From NCBI RefSeq assembly GCF_006385805.1, contig NZ_VFSG01000001.1:744001-808000 (forward strand): a stretch of 64,000 nt of DNA. The letters run 5' to 3'. Each line of letters opens with the position of its first letter. The first letter of the stretch is position 1. A model generated the notes under the pieces. The model was not told the origin of the DNA and made no database searches. It was given only the letters and a program-made list of their open reading frames with translations. This stretch comes from Streptococcus xiaochunlingii (GTDB lineage: Bacteria > Bacillota > Bacilli > Lactobacillales > Streptococcaceae). Positions 46,713 through 55,351 of the stretch are shown here, one piece after another. The position numbers and the translations under genes are program-made.

Positions 46713-47354
46713 ATGAAAATCCACCGCATTGTCAATCCCATCGCTTATGAAAACACCTACTTGCTTGAAAACGAGGACTATCTTCTGGTCGTTGATCCTG
46801 GGAGTGCTTGGGAACAAATTCGCAGCCGCATCGATCAACTCGCAAAACCAATTGCTGCTATTCTCCTCACCCATACCCACTACGACCATATCATGAGTTT
46901 AGAGAAGGTGCGGGAAACTTATGGCCATCCACCTGTTTATGTAGATGCTCATGAAGCAGCCTGGCTTCAAAGTCCCGTAGACAATCTTTCCGGTTTAGAC
47001 CGCCATTCTGATTTAATGGATGTGGTCTGCCAGCCAGCCGAAGAGCATTTTGACTACCGAACAGATTATCAATTAAAAAACTTCCATTTTTATGTTCTTC
47101 ACACACCAGGACATTCCATCGGAGGGGTCTCCTTGGTCTTTCCTGATGACCACCTTGTCTTGACAGGAGATGCCCTTTTCCGAGAAACCATTGGACGGAC
47201 CGATTTGCCAACAGGAAGCGGTCCCCAACTCCTTGAAAGTATTGAGACACAATTGCTCACTCTTCCATCCTCTTACGCAGTATACCCAGGACATGGGAAT
47301 GATACCACTATCGGTCATGAAAAAATGTTTAATCCCTTCTTTCGAAATCGATAA
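46713..47354 (+). CDS. MBL-fold metallohydrolase (GloB-like), 213 aa
   Basis: ATG 46713 behind AAAGGAG; longer in-frame starts are rejected. THTHYDHI is the HxHxDH metal motif; HTPGHSIGG, LTGDALFRETIGRTD and YPGHGNDTTIG supply the other ligands for a two-metal site. It resembles hydroxyacylglutathione-hydrolase-like proteins; streptococci often lack a glyoxalase glutathione cycle, so the natural substrate is open. Confidence 0.9.
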   Translation: MKIHRIVNPIAYENTYLLENEDYLLVVDPGSAWEQIRSRIDQLAKPIAAILLTHTHYDHIMSLEKVRETYGHPPVYVDAHEAAWLQSPVDNLSGLDRHSDLMDVVCQPAEEHFDYRTDYQLKNFHFYVLHTPGHSIGGVSLVFPDDHLVLTGDALFRETIGRTDLPTGSGPQLLESIETQLLTLPSSYAVYPGHGNDTTIGHEKMFNPFFRNR

Positions 47355-47385
47355 AAAAGGAAGTTCATCTGAACTTCCTTTTTTG
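47353..47385. terminator. Bidirectional terminator between MBL gene and ftsX
   Basis: AAAAAAGGAAGTTCA and TGAACTTCCTTTTTT, a 15-bp stem. Confidence 0.92.
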
Positions 47386-47392
47386 TATATTC

Positions 47393-48319
47393 TTAAATCT
47401 TCAAGAAACGTCTCATTGAAATAGAAGAGCCAATCGCTCCAATTAAAATACCGAGACCAAACAGTCCTCCGACCATAATCGGAACAAGAAGGTTTGGACT
47501 ATATAAGAACAATTTCTGATCTTGTAGAGTATTGTACATAGACTTGTAGACAATATTATAGACATAATAAAGCAAGAGAGCTGGTGGAATTGCACCAATC
47601 AAGCCAATCCAGGCACCTTCCAAAAGGAATGGAGCACGAATATAGCCACTCTTAGCACCTACCAGACGCATAATCTTGATTTCTCGACTTCGTGAAATAA
47701 TGGTAATCCGAATCGTATTAGAAATCAAGAAGACCGCGATAAAGATTAGTAAACCAGCACCAATCAAGCCCCAAATACGGATGAAGTTTCCGAGAGCAAA
47801 GAGACGTTGAGTATCAACTCCCCCATCTTTTACTTCAGATACCCCTTCGATCTTCTTAGCGGCTTTAGAAACTTCTTTTACGTACTTAGGAGCCGTTGTT
47901 TCTACAAAATAGGCATCATAGAGTGGATTGGCATCCCCGTCAAAAATTTTCCAGTTGTTACCGGCAGTCTTGATCAAGTTTTCATATTGTTCTTCCTTGC
48001 TGGAGAACTCAACTTTATCAACATTCTTCATGGCTGTCAACGCATTATAGACTTTCTTGTAGTCCTCATTATCAACCATCTGGCCTTCTTTTTCGATCTG
48101 CTGGCTTTGATCTTGGATATCCTTGCGCATATAGACAACAATCCGTACACTATTTTGAATATCATCTGATAGCTTGATCGTATTCGCAATAACTGAGGCA
48201 AAAATCGCTACAAGTCCAAGTGTAATCATCACCGAACTAACCGCAGCAATGGTCATCCAGCCATTCCGTTTTAAACTTTTAAATGATTCAATGAGATGGC
48301 GGAAAAATCTTCTAATCAT
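47393..48319 (-). CDS. ftsX: Cell division protein FtsX, 308 aa
   Basis: Starts MIRRFFRHLIESFKSLKRNGW at ATG 48319, which overlaps ftsE by 8 nt; the longer frame is rejected. First helix at about 25-45, an extracellular domain (50-165), then three helices with SRSREIKIMRLVGAKSGYIR before the last two. FtsX with FtsE activates the hydrolase PcsB at the septum in streptococci. Confidence 0.96.
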   Translation of the reverse strand: MIRRFFRHLIESFKSLKRNGWMTIAAVSSVMITLGLVAIFASVIANTIKLSDDIQNSVRIVVYMRKDIQDQSQQIEKEGQMVDNEDYKKVYNALTAMKNVDKVEFSSKEEQYENLIKTAGNNWKIFDGDANPLYDAYFVETTAPKYVKEVSKAAKKIEGVSEVKDGGVDTQRLFALGNFIRIWGLIGAGLLIFIAVFLISNTIRITIISRSREIKIMRLVGAKSGYIRAPFLLEGAWIGLIGAIPPALLLYYVYNIVYKSMYNTLQDQKLFLYSPNLLVPIMVGGLFGLGILIGAIGSSISMRRFLKI

Positions 48320-49004
48320 CGTATCCGTACTCTCCTTCCGCTTCATCCCGTACAACACGGCCATTTTCAATGGCGATAACGCGGTGACGAAGTGTATTTA
48401 CAATTTGGCTATTATGAGTCGCCATCAAAACAGTGGTACCTTGCAAATTAATTCGCTCTAAGAGGTTCATAATTTCCCAAGAGTTATCTGGGTCCAAGTT
48501 CCCTGTTGGTTCGTCCGCAATCAATACTTTAGGATTGTTGACGATGGCACGCGCGATAGCGATCCGTTGTTGCTCACCACCTGAAAGCTCATTTGGGAAT
48601 GAACGAACCTTGTGTTTCAAACCAACAAGGTCTAAAACTTCCATTACGCGTTTTTTAATGTTGCGACGACGCTCTCCGATTACTTCCATTGCGTAGGCAA
48701 TATTTTCATAAACGGTCTTTTTAGGAAGCAATTTGTAATCTTGGAAGACTACCCCAACGTTCCGACGCAACATCGGAATATCGCGTTTTTTGATTTTATC
48801 TAAATCAAAACCAGCAACTTTCAAGCTACCTTTATCATGCTTCACCTCACGGTAAAGCAAGCGAATAAAGGTTGATTTACCTGCACCAGAAGGTCCTACA
48901 ATATAGGCAAATTCTCCTGGTTCAATATGAACGGTCACTCCTCGAAGAGCTGTCGTTCCGTTGTCATACTTTTTGACAACATCTTTCATTTCAATCATTG
49001 ACAT
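48312..49004 (-). CDS. ftsE: Cell division ATP-binding protein FtsE, 230 aa
   Basis: ATG 49004 (MSMIEMKDVVKKYDNG), 230 aa as in pneumococcus. Walker A GPSGAGKS, Q-loop VVFQDYKLLP, signature LSGGEQQR, Walker B LIADEPTGNLDP, H-loop MATHNSQ. It drives FtsX. AAGGAA lies 11 nt upstream. Operon prfB-ftsE-ftsX. Confidence 0.97.
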   Translation of the reverse strand: MSMIEMKDVVKKYDNGTTALRGVTVHIEPGEFAYIVGPSGAGKSTFIRLLYREVKHDKGSLKVAGFDLDKIKKRDIPMLRRNVGVVFQDYKLLPKKTVYENIAYAMEVIGERRRNIKKRVMEVLDLVGLKHKVRSFPNELSGGEQQRIAIARAIVNNPKVLIADEPTGNLDPDNSWEIMNLLERINLQGTTVLMATHNSQIVNTLRHRVIAIENGRVVRDEAEGEYGYDD

Positions 49005-49046
49005 GTATTGAAAATTCCTTTCCACATTTTATATAGAAGGAGGACT

Positions 49047-50142
49047 TTAATTGAGACGCCATTTTAAATAGGCATCAATAAAGCCATCAATATCTCCGTC
49101 CATTACTTTATCAACTTGGGCTACTTCATAGCTTGTACGGTGATCCTTCACCATGGTATATGGTGTAAAGACGTAGGAGCGAATCTGACTTCCCCAGGTG
49201 ATTTCTTTTTTATCACCCTTTAAGGAGTCCACTTCAGCTGCCTTCTTTTCTTGTTCCAATTGATAAAGTTTCGCCTGCAACATTTTCATTGCACGGTCAC
49301 GGTTTCCGTACTGAGTCCGGTCAACCGTCGAAGCAACTACAATCCCTGTTGGGATGTGAGTCAAACGAACACCTGTAGAAACCTTGTTGACATTTTGTCC
49401 ACCAGCTCCACCCGAACGGAAGGTATCCATCTTGATATCATCATCTCGGACTTCCACTTCAATGGTATCATCCAATTCTGGCATCACTTCAACTGACGTG
49501 AAGGATGTATGGCGACGTTTAGCTGAGTCGAATGGCGAAATCCGTACCAAACGGTGAACGCCCATTTCAGATTTCAACAAGCCATAGGCATGCGGTCCTT
49601 CAAAAGACAAGGTAACGGATTTAATCCCAGCCTCGTCTCCTGCCTGATAGTCCAAGACTTCCACCTTGAAACCATGAGCATTTCCGAAGCGGGTATACAT
49701 CCGAAGAAGCATATCTCCCCAGTCCTGAGCCTCAGTACCTCCAGATCCCGGATGGATTTCCAAGATTGCATTATTATTATCATAGGGTTCTGATAAGAGA
49801 AGCGTCATCTCATAACTGGTCATCATCTTATCCAACTCTGTCAACTTCTCTTCTAGCTCTTCGTGAACGGATTCATCTTCTGAGAGAAACTCAAGAAGGA
49901 TTTCGGATTCATCAAACAAGTCTGTCATTTGATGGAAATTCTCATAGGTTTGTTTCAACTCATTTAATTCCTGGGACGTTTTTTGCGCCGCAATATTATC
50001 ATCCCAAAAATCAGGTTCTGTCATTTTGTTTTCCAAAATGGCAATTTCTTCTTCCAGACCCTCTAAGTCAAAGAGACCCCCTGAAAGAAGCTAATTTTTC
50101 ACGATTCGCGTCAATTTTCTGACGGATTTCTGAAATATCCAT
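49047..50142 (-). CDS. prfB: Peptide chain release factor 2, with programmed +1 frameshift
   Basis: ATG 50142 behind AGAGG opens a 24-codon frame ending at UGA (50070-50068). The site is CTT-TGA-C at 50073-50067 with an internal AGGGGG at 50082-50077 that acts as the stimulating Shine-Dalgarno. A +1 shift leads into the main frame beginning DLEGLEEE, total 364 aa. The main part has [12 protein letters not shown], the GGQ catalytic motif, and the RF2 tripeptide region. Low RF2 slows UGA reading and raises shifting, so the protein controls itself. Confidence 0.97.
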
Positions 50143-50256
50143 AAGTACCTCTTTCTAAGTATCAGTCTATTATACCACAAACCCCGTCATTTGCACATAG
50201 TAAGAGATTGTTAGATTTGTTACATGTTGGTTACCTTTCTCTTTCTGATCAACTTA

Positions 50257-50265
50257 TGATACACT
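50257..50265 (+). promoter_or_regulatory. Extended -10 promoter giving a leaderless mRNA
   Basis: TG-A-TACACT ends at 50265; 6 nt later is ATG 50272. No ribosome binding site precedes it. Confidence 0.65.
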
Positions 50266-50271
50266 AGTGAT

Positions 50272-51129
50272 ATGACACGTATTGGTTTTATGAGTGACCT
50301 GCACCTGGATTCCAATCAGTTGGGCGAGGCCGAACGCATGCAACTCCTGCAGGTCCTACAAGAAGAACAAATTGACCACCTTCATCTAGCTGGAGACATC
50401 TCTAATGACTTTAAACAGATAAGCCTTCCCTTCATTCAGGACCTCCAAAGACAGCTTCCTGTCTCCTTTAACCTGGGCAATCACGATATGCTATTTCTTT
50501 CAGAAGAAGAAATCAAACAGTACGATTTTCAGGTCCAGACCTTTGGGGATAACCATTTAGTATCTCTTGCTGGATGGTACGATTATAGCTTTGTTCCTGA
50601 AAAGAGCCAGGAGGCCCATCTACGTACCAAGAATACTTTCTGGTTTGATCGAAGATTGGAACGTCCTTTAGATGATCCAACCATCACCCAAGAAGTTCTC
50701 TTCCGATTGGATCAGGTCCTCGCTTCTTTAGATGGTAGAATCATCGTTGCTCTTCACTTTGTCCCCCACAAGGACTTCCTCGTTAGCCACCCCTACTTTC
50801 AGAAATTTAATGCCTTCTTAGGTAGTCAAGCTTTTCACGATCTCTTTGTAAAGCACGAGGTAGCGGATGTCGTCTTCGGACACTTGCATCATCGCCATCC
50901 TTCCAGAGCCATCGATAATCTCCATTATCACATGCGGCCTCTTGGCTATATTCGAGAATGGCAACTAACAGAAGACTTTTTCAAGGTCTATCCACAGTAC
51001 AAGATCCCTCACATGTATCGTCTTCATAAACGCTACAACACTGTGAAAGACTTACCTGAATTTCATCAATACAAAAGACAGCAGTTAGCAAGCGAATTTC
51101 GTCAGGCTTTAACCATCCTTGACTGCTAA
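50272..51129 (+). CDS. Calcineurin-like metallophosphoesterase, 285 aa
   Basis: GFMSDLHLDSN (motif I), LAGDISND (II), NLGNHDM (III), ALHFVPH and VVFGHLHHRH (metal ligands) give a complete two-metal phosphoesterase. No signal peptide, so it acts in the cytosol. The substrate is unknown; nucleotides or phosphoproteins are typical. It is transcribed away from prfB from a promoter that should produce a leaderless message. Confidence 0.88.
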   Translation: MTRIGFMSDLHLDSNQLGEAERMQLLQVLQEEQIDHLHLAGDISNDFKQISLPFIQDLQRQLPVSFNLGNHDMLFLSEEEIKQYDFQVQTFGDNHLVSLAGWYDYSFVPEKSQEAHLRTKNTFWFDRRLERPLDDPTITQEVLFRLDQVLASLDGRIIVALHFVPHKDFLVSHPYFQKFNAFLGSQAFHDLFVKHEVADVVFGHLHHRHPSRAIDNLHYHMRPLGYIREWQLTEDFFKVYPQYKIPHMYRLHKRYNTVKDLPEFHQYKRQQLASEFRQALTILDC

Positions 51130-51131
51130 AA

Positions 51132-51176
51132 AGAAAAAGATTTCGACCCCATAGGGAATCGAAATCTTTTTTTCGT
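51132..51176. terminator. Bidirectional terminator between metallophosphoesterase and aquaporin
   Basis: AAAGATTTCGA and TCGAAATCTTT with T-run on the plus strand; AAAAAGA on the other end serves the reverse direction. Confidence 0.85.
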
Positions 51177-51185
51177 TAAAATGGC

Positions 51186-51854
51186 TTAAGCTTCTGTTTC
51201 AAGGAGATTCTTTGCAACAAGCGCTGCCAAGACACCACCAACAATTGGAGCAAGGATAAAGATCCAAATTTGTTGGAGGGCTGCACCACCTACAAAGAGT
51301 GCAGGAGCCAAGCTACGAGCTGGGTTAACAGAAAGACCTGTAATGTTCAAACCAACAAGAATAATCAAGGTCAAGCTCAAACCGATGACAAGACCAGCGA
51401 TTTTCCCGTTTCCTTTAGAAGCTGATGTCACTGTCATGATGACCAAGATAAAGATAAAGGATGCAATCACTTCAAACAAAAAACCGCCAAATGGAGTTAC
51501 TCCTTTAGCCAAGGCATTTTCACCAAGACTAGCGGTTGACATCCCTGAATTAGACAAAAGGAAGAAGACAGAAGCAGTCGCAAGGAAAGCTCCTACTACT
51601 TGCGCTACAATGTAGTTAACCAAGTCTTTAGATGACAAGCGTTTGTTGACAAACATAGCAATCGAAACAGCAGGATTCAAGTGAGCACCAGAAACAGTCC
51701 CAATAGAGTATGCAGCTGCAACAATGGACAAACCAAATGCCAAGGCAATTCCTAAATGCCCAAGACCTTCAGTCCCATTTCCAAAAACAACGGCGCCAGT
51801 CCCGATAAAGACGAGCATAAATGTGCCGATTACTTCAGCAAAAAACTTTTTCAT
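51186..51854 (-). CDS. aqpZ: Aquaporin, AqpZ type, 222 aa
   Basis: Six helices and two NPA boxes: SGAHLNPAVS and LSVNPARSLAPAL. The second box is followed by Arg-Ser, not Arg-Asp as in glycerol facilitators, and the protein is short, so a water channel (AqpZ-like) is likelier than GlpF. AAAGGAAA precedes the ATG; an extended -10 TGATACACT lies upstream. Single gene. Confidence 0.92.
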   Translation of the reverse strand: MKKFFAEVIGTFMLVFIGTGAVVFGNGTEGLGHLGIALAFGLSIVAAAYSIGTVSGAHLNPAVSIAMFVNKRLSSKDLVNYIVAQVVGAFLATASVFFLLSNSGMSTASLGENALAKGVTPFGGFLFEVIASFIFILVIMTVTSASKGNGKIAGLVIGLSLTLIILVGLNITGLSVNPARSLAPALFVGGAALQQIWIFILAPIVGGVLAALVAKNLLETEA

Positions 51855-51942
51855 AATATAAGTTTCCTTTCTTCAAACTGTTGTCTAGTGTATCAAAAAT
51901 CTAGTCTTGCCTCAAGAAATATGCCCAGACATTTCTGTACAC

Positions 51943-51970
51943 AAAAAAGCCATCCGAAGATGACTTTTGA
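51943..51970 (-). terminator. Terminator of the P-type ATPase gene
   Basis: AAAAGTCATC-TTCG-GATGGCTTTTTT on the minus strand: a 10-bp stem with a UUCG tetraloop. Confidence 0.88.
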
Positions 51971-51977
51971 TACGCGA

Positions 51978-54662
51978 TTAAATGGCGTTTTTATCCTTAC
52001 CAAGTGCACGTTGAACGGCTTTGACAATCTCAACCAAAACAACAATCATAAGGGCACCTACAGCGACCACCATCCATTGAGTCAAACTCAAATGTGAAAC
52101 GTGGAAGAGATTATTAAATCCAGGAACCAAAATTGTCACCACAAAGAGGACGAAGGCAACTGGGATAGACCAGTTAAATGTCTTGTTCTTGAAGAGCCCC
52201 ACTTTAAAGATCGATTGGTAAACGGACTTGACGTTAAAGGCATGAAGCAATTGGATCAATCCAAGAGTCGCAAAGGCCATCGTCAAAGCATCTGCATGAA
52301 TTTCTGCCCGAGTAGAGTGTTCAGGAGAAATCAAAGCCCAGCCATAGACACCAAGAACCAGCATAGTTTGGAAGATCCCTTGATAAAGAATAGCTCCGAA
52401 GACCCCACCGTCAAAGAAGTTAGATTTACGGCCACGAGGTTTGTGGGTCATGACACCTGGCTCAGCTGGTTCCACACCAAGAGCGATGGCTGGAAGCGTA
52501 TCGGTTACCAAGTTGATCCAGAGAAGATGTACTGGTTGAAGAACATCCCATCCAAAGAGGGTTGCAAAGAAGATGGTGAAGACTTCAGCCATATTGGCAG
52601 ACAAGAGGTATTGGATAGATTTTTGGATATTGGAGAAGACCTTACGTCCTTCTTCTACCGCTACGATAATAGTGGCGAAGTTATCATCGGCAAGGACCAT
52701 GTCAGAAGCACCCTTAGAAACCTCTGTACCTGTAATCCCCATACCGATACCGATATCAGCTGTTTTAAGCGATGGCGCATCGTTAACCCCGTCACCAGTC
52801 ATGGCAACAACTTTGCCTTCTTTTTGCCATGCTTTTACGATCCGAACCTTGTGTTCAGGTGATACACGTGCGTATACAGAGAATTGCTTGAAGACTTTTT
52901 GGAATTCTTCATCAGTAAGTTCATTCAACTCAGCACCCGTGAAGACATGGTCTTCTGTATCATTTGGATCGATGATTCCAAGACGTTTGGCAATAGCTTC
53001 TGCTGTATCTTGGTGGTCACCCGTAATCATGATTGGACGGATACCTGCTTCTTTAGCGACACGAACAGCTTCTGCAGCTTCTGGACGCTCAGGGTCAATC
53101 ATGCCGACCAAACCTGAGAAGATGAGGTCAGATTCAACAATTTCAGATTCCAAGGTTGGGATTTCCTTGCTTGTCTTATAAGCCATCATCAAGACACGAA
53201 GGGCTTGTTTGGCCAAGTCTTTGTTGATTGCAAGGATAGCTTTCTTGTCTTCTTCTGTGATAGGGCGAACTTCCCCATTTACTTCAATACGTGTCACACG
53301 CTTGAGCAATTGGTCAGGCGCACCCTTGACAGCGATAAAGTATGAACCATCTGCTTCCTTGTGGATGGTAGACATGAGTTTACGATCAGAGTCAAATGGC
53401 AATTCAGCCACACGAGGCTCATCCTTCAAGACTTCACGAACGTCAAAATTGTGGTCCAAACCAAACTGAACAAGAGCTGTCTCAGTTGGATCTCCAATCA
53501 ACTTGCCAGATGGGTCCACCTTGGTATCATTGGCAAAGTTCATGATACGAAGTGTATTGTTGCTAGCAGCAATTTCAGCTGCCGAACTTTGCAATTGACC
53601 GTTGGTATAGACTTTTTCAACCGTCATTTGGTTCATGGTCAAAGTACCTGTTTTATCAGACGCGATGATTTCTGTTGAACCAAGTGTTTCAACGGCTGGC
53701 AATTTACGAACGATTGAATTGCGTTTAGCAAGGGTTGTCGTTCCCAAAGATAGAACGATAGTTACAATGGCAGGAAGTCCTTCTGGAATCGCCGCAACCG
53801 CAAGGGCTACCGCCACCATCAAGCCTTCTAATGGATGCTCTCCACGAACGAAGACACCAACCAAGAAAGTGATAACTGCAATCACAACGATTAAGTAAGT
53901 CAGAGTCTTAGACAATTGGGTCAAGCTTTGCTTCAACGGTGTTTCCGTTTCATCGGCATTGGCCAACATGTCCGCAATCTTACCAACTTCTGTATACATA
54001 CCAGTGTTAGTTACGACACCAATACCACGACCGTAAGTTACGTTTGAGTTTTGGTAACCCATATTGACGCGGTCTCCGATACCTGCATCCGCTTCGACAA
54101 GTCCTGTCACATCTTTTTCTACTGGGACTGATTCCCCTGTAAGAGCTGCTTCTTCGATTTTAAGGGAAGCTGCTTCAAACAAGCGCATATCAGCAGGTAC
54201 AACATCCCCTGCTTCTAGCAAGACGATGTCCCCAGGCACCAATTCTTTTGAGTCAATCTCAATGACATGACCGTCACGACGAACACGAGCCATCGGGCTA
54301 GACATATTTTTCAACGCTTCAATAGCTGCTTCAGCTTGCCCTTCTTGGTAAACACCAAAGGCTGCATTCAGGACAACTACGGCCAAGATGATAATGGCAT
54401 CTGTTAAGCCGTCCATTCCTTCTGTAATGACAGAAAGTGCCGCAGCCGCAAGCAAGATAATAATCATCAAATCCTTAAATTGATCAAGGAATTTAGCTAG
54501 TAGGCTACGTTTTTCGCCCTCTTCCAACTCATTTCGACCATAAGTCGCTAAGCGTTCTTGAGCTTGAGCAGTTGACAAACCTTCGATAGATGAGTCCAAA
54601 TTCTTTAGGACTTCCTCAGAAGATTGCGTGTAAAACAAATCTTTATTTTGTTCTTTTGACAA
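51978..54662 (-). CDS. mgtA: P-type cation ATPase, Ca2+/Mn2+ exporter (MgtA/YoaB type), 894 aa
   Basis: TTG start at 54662 with AAGGAGG 8-9 nt upstream; no ATG fits. N-terminal cation-ATPase domain, TGESVPV, helix M4 with PEGLPAIV (calcium-pump type), phosphorylation site SDKTGTLT, KGAPDQLL, TGDHQDT and MTGDGVNDAPSL. About ten helices. A Mn2+-sensing yybP-ykoY riboswitch upstream matches the control of L. lactis yoaB and pneumococcal mgtA, a Ca2+/Mn2+ efflux pump; by that regulation I infer Mn2+ efflux here. Confidence 0.93.
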   Translation of the reverse strand: MSKEQNKDLFYTQSSEEVLKNLDSSIEGLSTAQAQERLATYGRNELEEGEKRSLLAKFLDQFKDLMIIILLAAAALSVITEGMDGLTDAIIILAVVVLNAAFGVYQEGQAEAAIEALKNMSSPMARVRRDGHVIEIDSKELVPGDIVLLEAGDVVPADMRLFEAASLKIEEAALTGESVPVEKDVTGLVEADAGIGDRVNMGYQNSNVTYGRGIGVVTNTGMYTEVGKIADMLANADETETPLKQSLTQLSKTLTYLIVVIAVITFLVGVFVRGEHPLEGLMVAVALAVAAIPEGLPAIVTIVLSLGTTTLAKRNSIVRKLPAVETLGSTEIIASDKTGTLTMNQMTVEKVYTNGQLQSSAAEIAASNNTLRIMNFANDTKVDPSGKLIGDPTETALVQFGLDHNFDVREVLKDEPRVAELPFDSDRKLMSTIHKEADGSYFIAVKGAPDQLLKRVTRIEVNGEVRPITEEDKKAILAINKDLAKQALRVLMMAYKTSKEIPTLESEIVESDLIFSGLVGMIDPERPEAAEAVRVAKEAGIRPIMITGDHQDTAEAIAKRLGIIDPNDTEDHVFTGAELNELTDEEFQKVFKQFSVYARVSPEHKVRIVKAWQKEGKVVAMTGDGVNDAPSLKTADIGIGMGITGTEVSKGASDMVLADDNFATIIVAVEEGRKVFSNIQKSIQYLLSANMAEVFTIFFATLFGWDVLQPVHLLWINLVTDTLPAIALGVEPAEPGVMTHKPRGRKSNFFDGGVFGAILYQGIFQTMLVLGVYGWALISPEHSTRAEIHADALTMAFATLGLIQLLHAFNVKSVYQSIFKVGLFKNKTFNWSIPVAFVLFVVTILVPGFNNLFHVSHLSLTQWMVVAVGALMIVVLVEIVKAVQRALGKDKNAI

Positions 54663-54692
54663 AACAGTCTCCTCCTTTTTTGGTCTCTTTTT

Positions 54693-54806
54693 ACAAAAAA
54701 AGAGACCTGTTTTTTTAAAAAAACAAGTCTCGCTGTTTAATATAGTGCCGGAAATAATTCGGAATGACGACACTATCGCGGTTAACCGCCAGCTACTCCC
54801 TTGAGT
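54693..54806 (-). promoter_or_regulatory. yybP-ykoY manganese riboswitch
   Basis: Aptamer elements on the minus strand: AAGGGAGTAGCTG (54803-54791 region), GTCGTCA, CCGGCAC and CAGCGAGACTTG (54735-54724). The 3' arm GAGACTTGTTTTTTT pairs either in the aptamer base or with AAAAAAACAGGTCTC to form a terminator followed by T7. Mn2+ binding should favour read-through. Confidence 0.92.
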
Positions 54807-54812
54807 AGTTTC

Positions 54813-54840
54813 ATTATACCACACCTTGTAAAAATATCAA
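54813..54840 (-). promoter_or_regulatory. Promoter of the Mn riboswitch leader
   Basis: TTGATA (54840-54835), 16-nt spacer including TGG, TATAAT (54818-54813). Confidence 0.8.
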
Positions 54841-54857
54841 GAAAAACTACTGATAAA

Positions 54858-55241
54858 CTAGTCTCCCCATGTCAATTCTAAGCGATAGGTTGCGAATTGT
54901 TGACTTCCATCTGCCGTTAACAACTGATAGGACAAACCAAGCTTATTTTGCTCCAATCTATATTCCTGAGTATCAATCACAAACTGCTGCATGCCTAGGG
55001 GAGTTGGAATGAGCGCATGACCTTTCTCTGAAGCTATAAATTTCATGATGGATTTTGGCGTTGAAAAGCGAGTCATGGTCAATTCTTGATCATGAAATTT
55101 CAAAGCGACTTTTTCTCCTTCTTCGTTAACGTAAAGCAGATAGTAATAGCCGCCTTTTTCCTTCCATTCCCCTTCGTAATATTGGTCCATCACTTCCAGT
55201 TGATCATCAAATTGAATCTGATTTTGTATTCTAATCTTCAA
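54858..55241 (-). CDS. DUF1934 (YwiB-like) protein, 127 aa
   Basis: TTG start at 55241 behind AAAGGAT; earlier in-frame codons lie over the divergent promoter region and lack a site. Beta-rich, calycin-like protein: YEGEWKEKGGYYYLLYVNEEG and a C-terminal FATYRLELTW. The family is common in lactic acid bacteria and its function is unknown to me. Divergent from the HD-domain gene. Confidence 0.78.
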   Translation of the reverse strand: MKIRIQNQIQFDDQLEVMDQYYEGEWKEKGGYYYLLYVNEEGEKVALKFHDQELTMTRFSTPKSIMKFIASEKGHALIPTPLGMQQFVIDTQEYRLEQNKLGLSYQLLTADGSQQFATYRLELTWGD

Positions 55242-55336
55242 AAGTTGCCATCCTTTCCCTCTTTCCTTTATTTTACCAAAAACTTCTTTCTTTTTCCTAT
55301 TGCAACCATCTCTCGATACCAATTTAGGCCGTTTTC

Positions 55337-55345
55337 TGCTATAAT
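55337..55345 (+). promoter_or_regulatory. Extended -10 promoter of HD-HAD-Fem-Fem operon
   Basis: TG-C-TATAAT ends at 55345; exactly 6 nt separate it from ATG 55352, so the mRNA should be leaderless. Confidence 0.75.
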
Positions 55346-55351
55346 AGAGGC

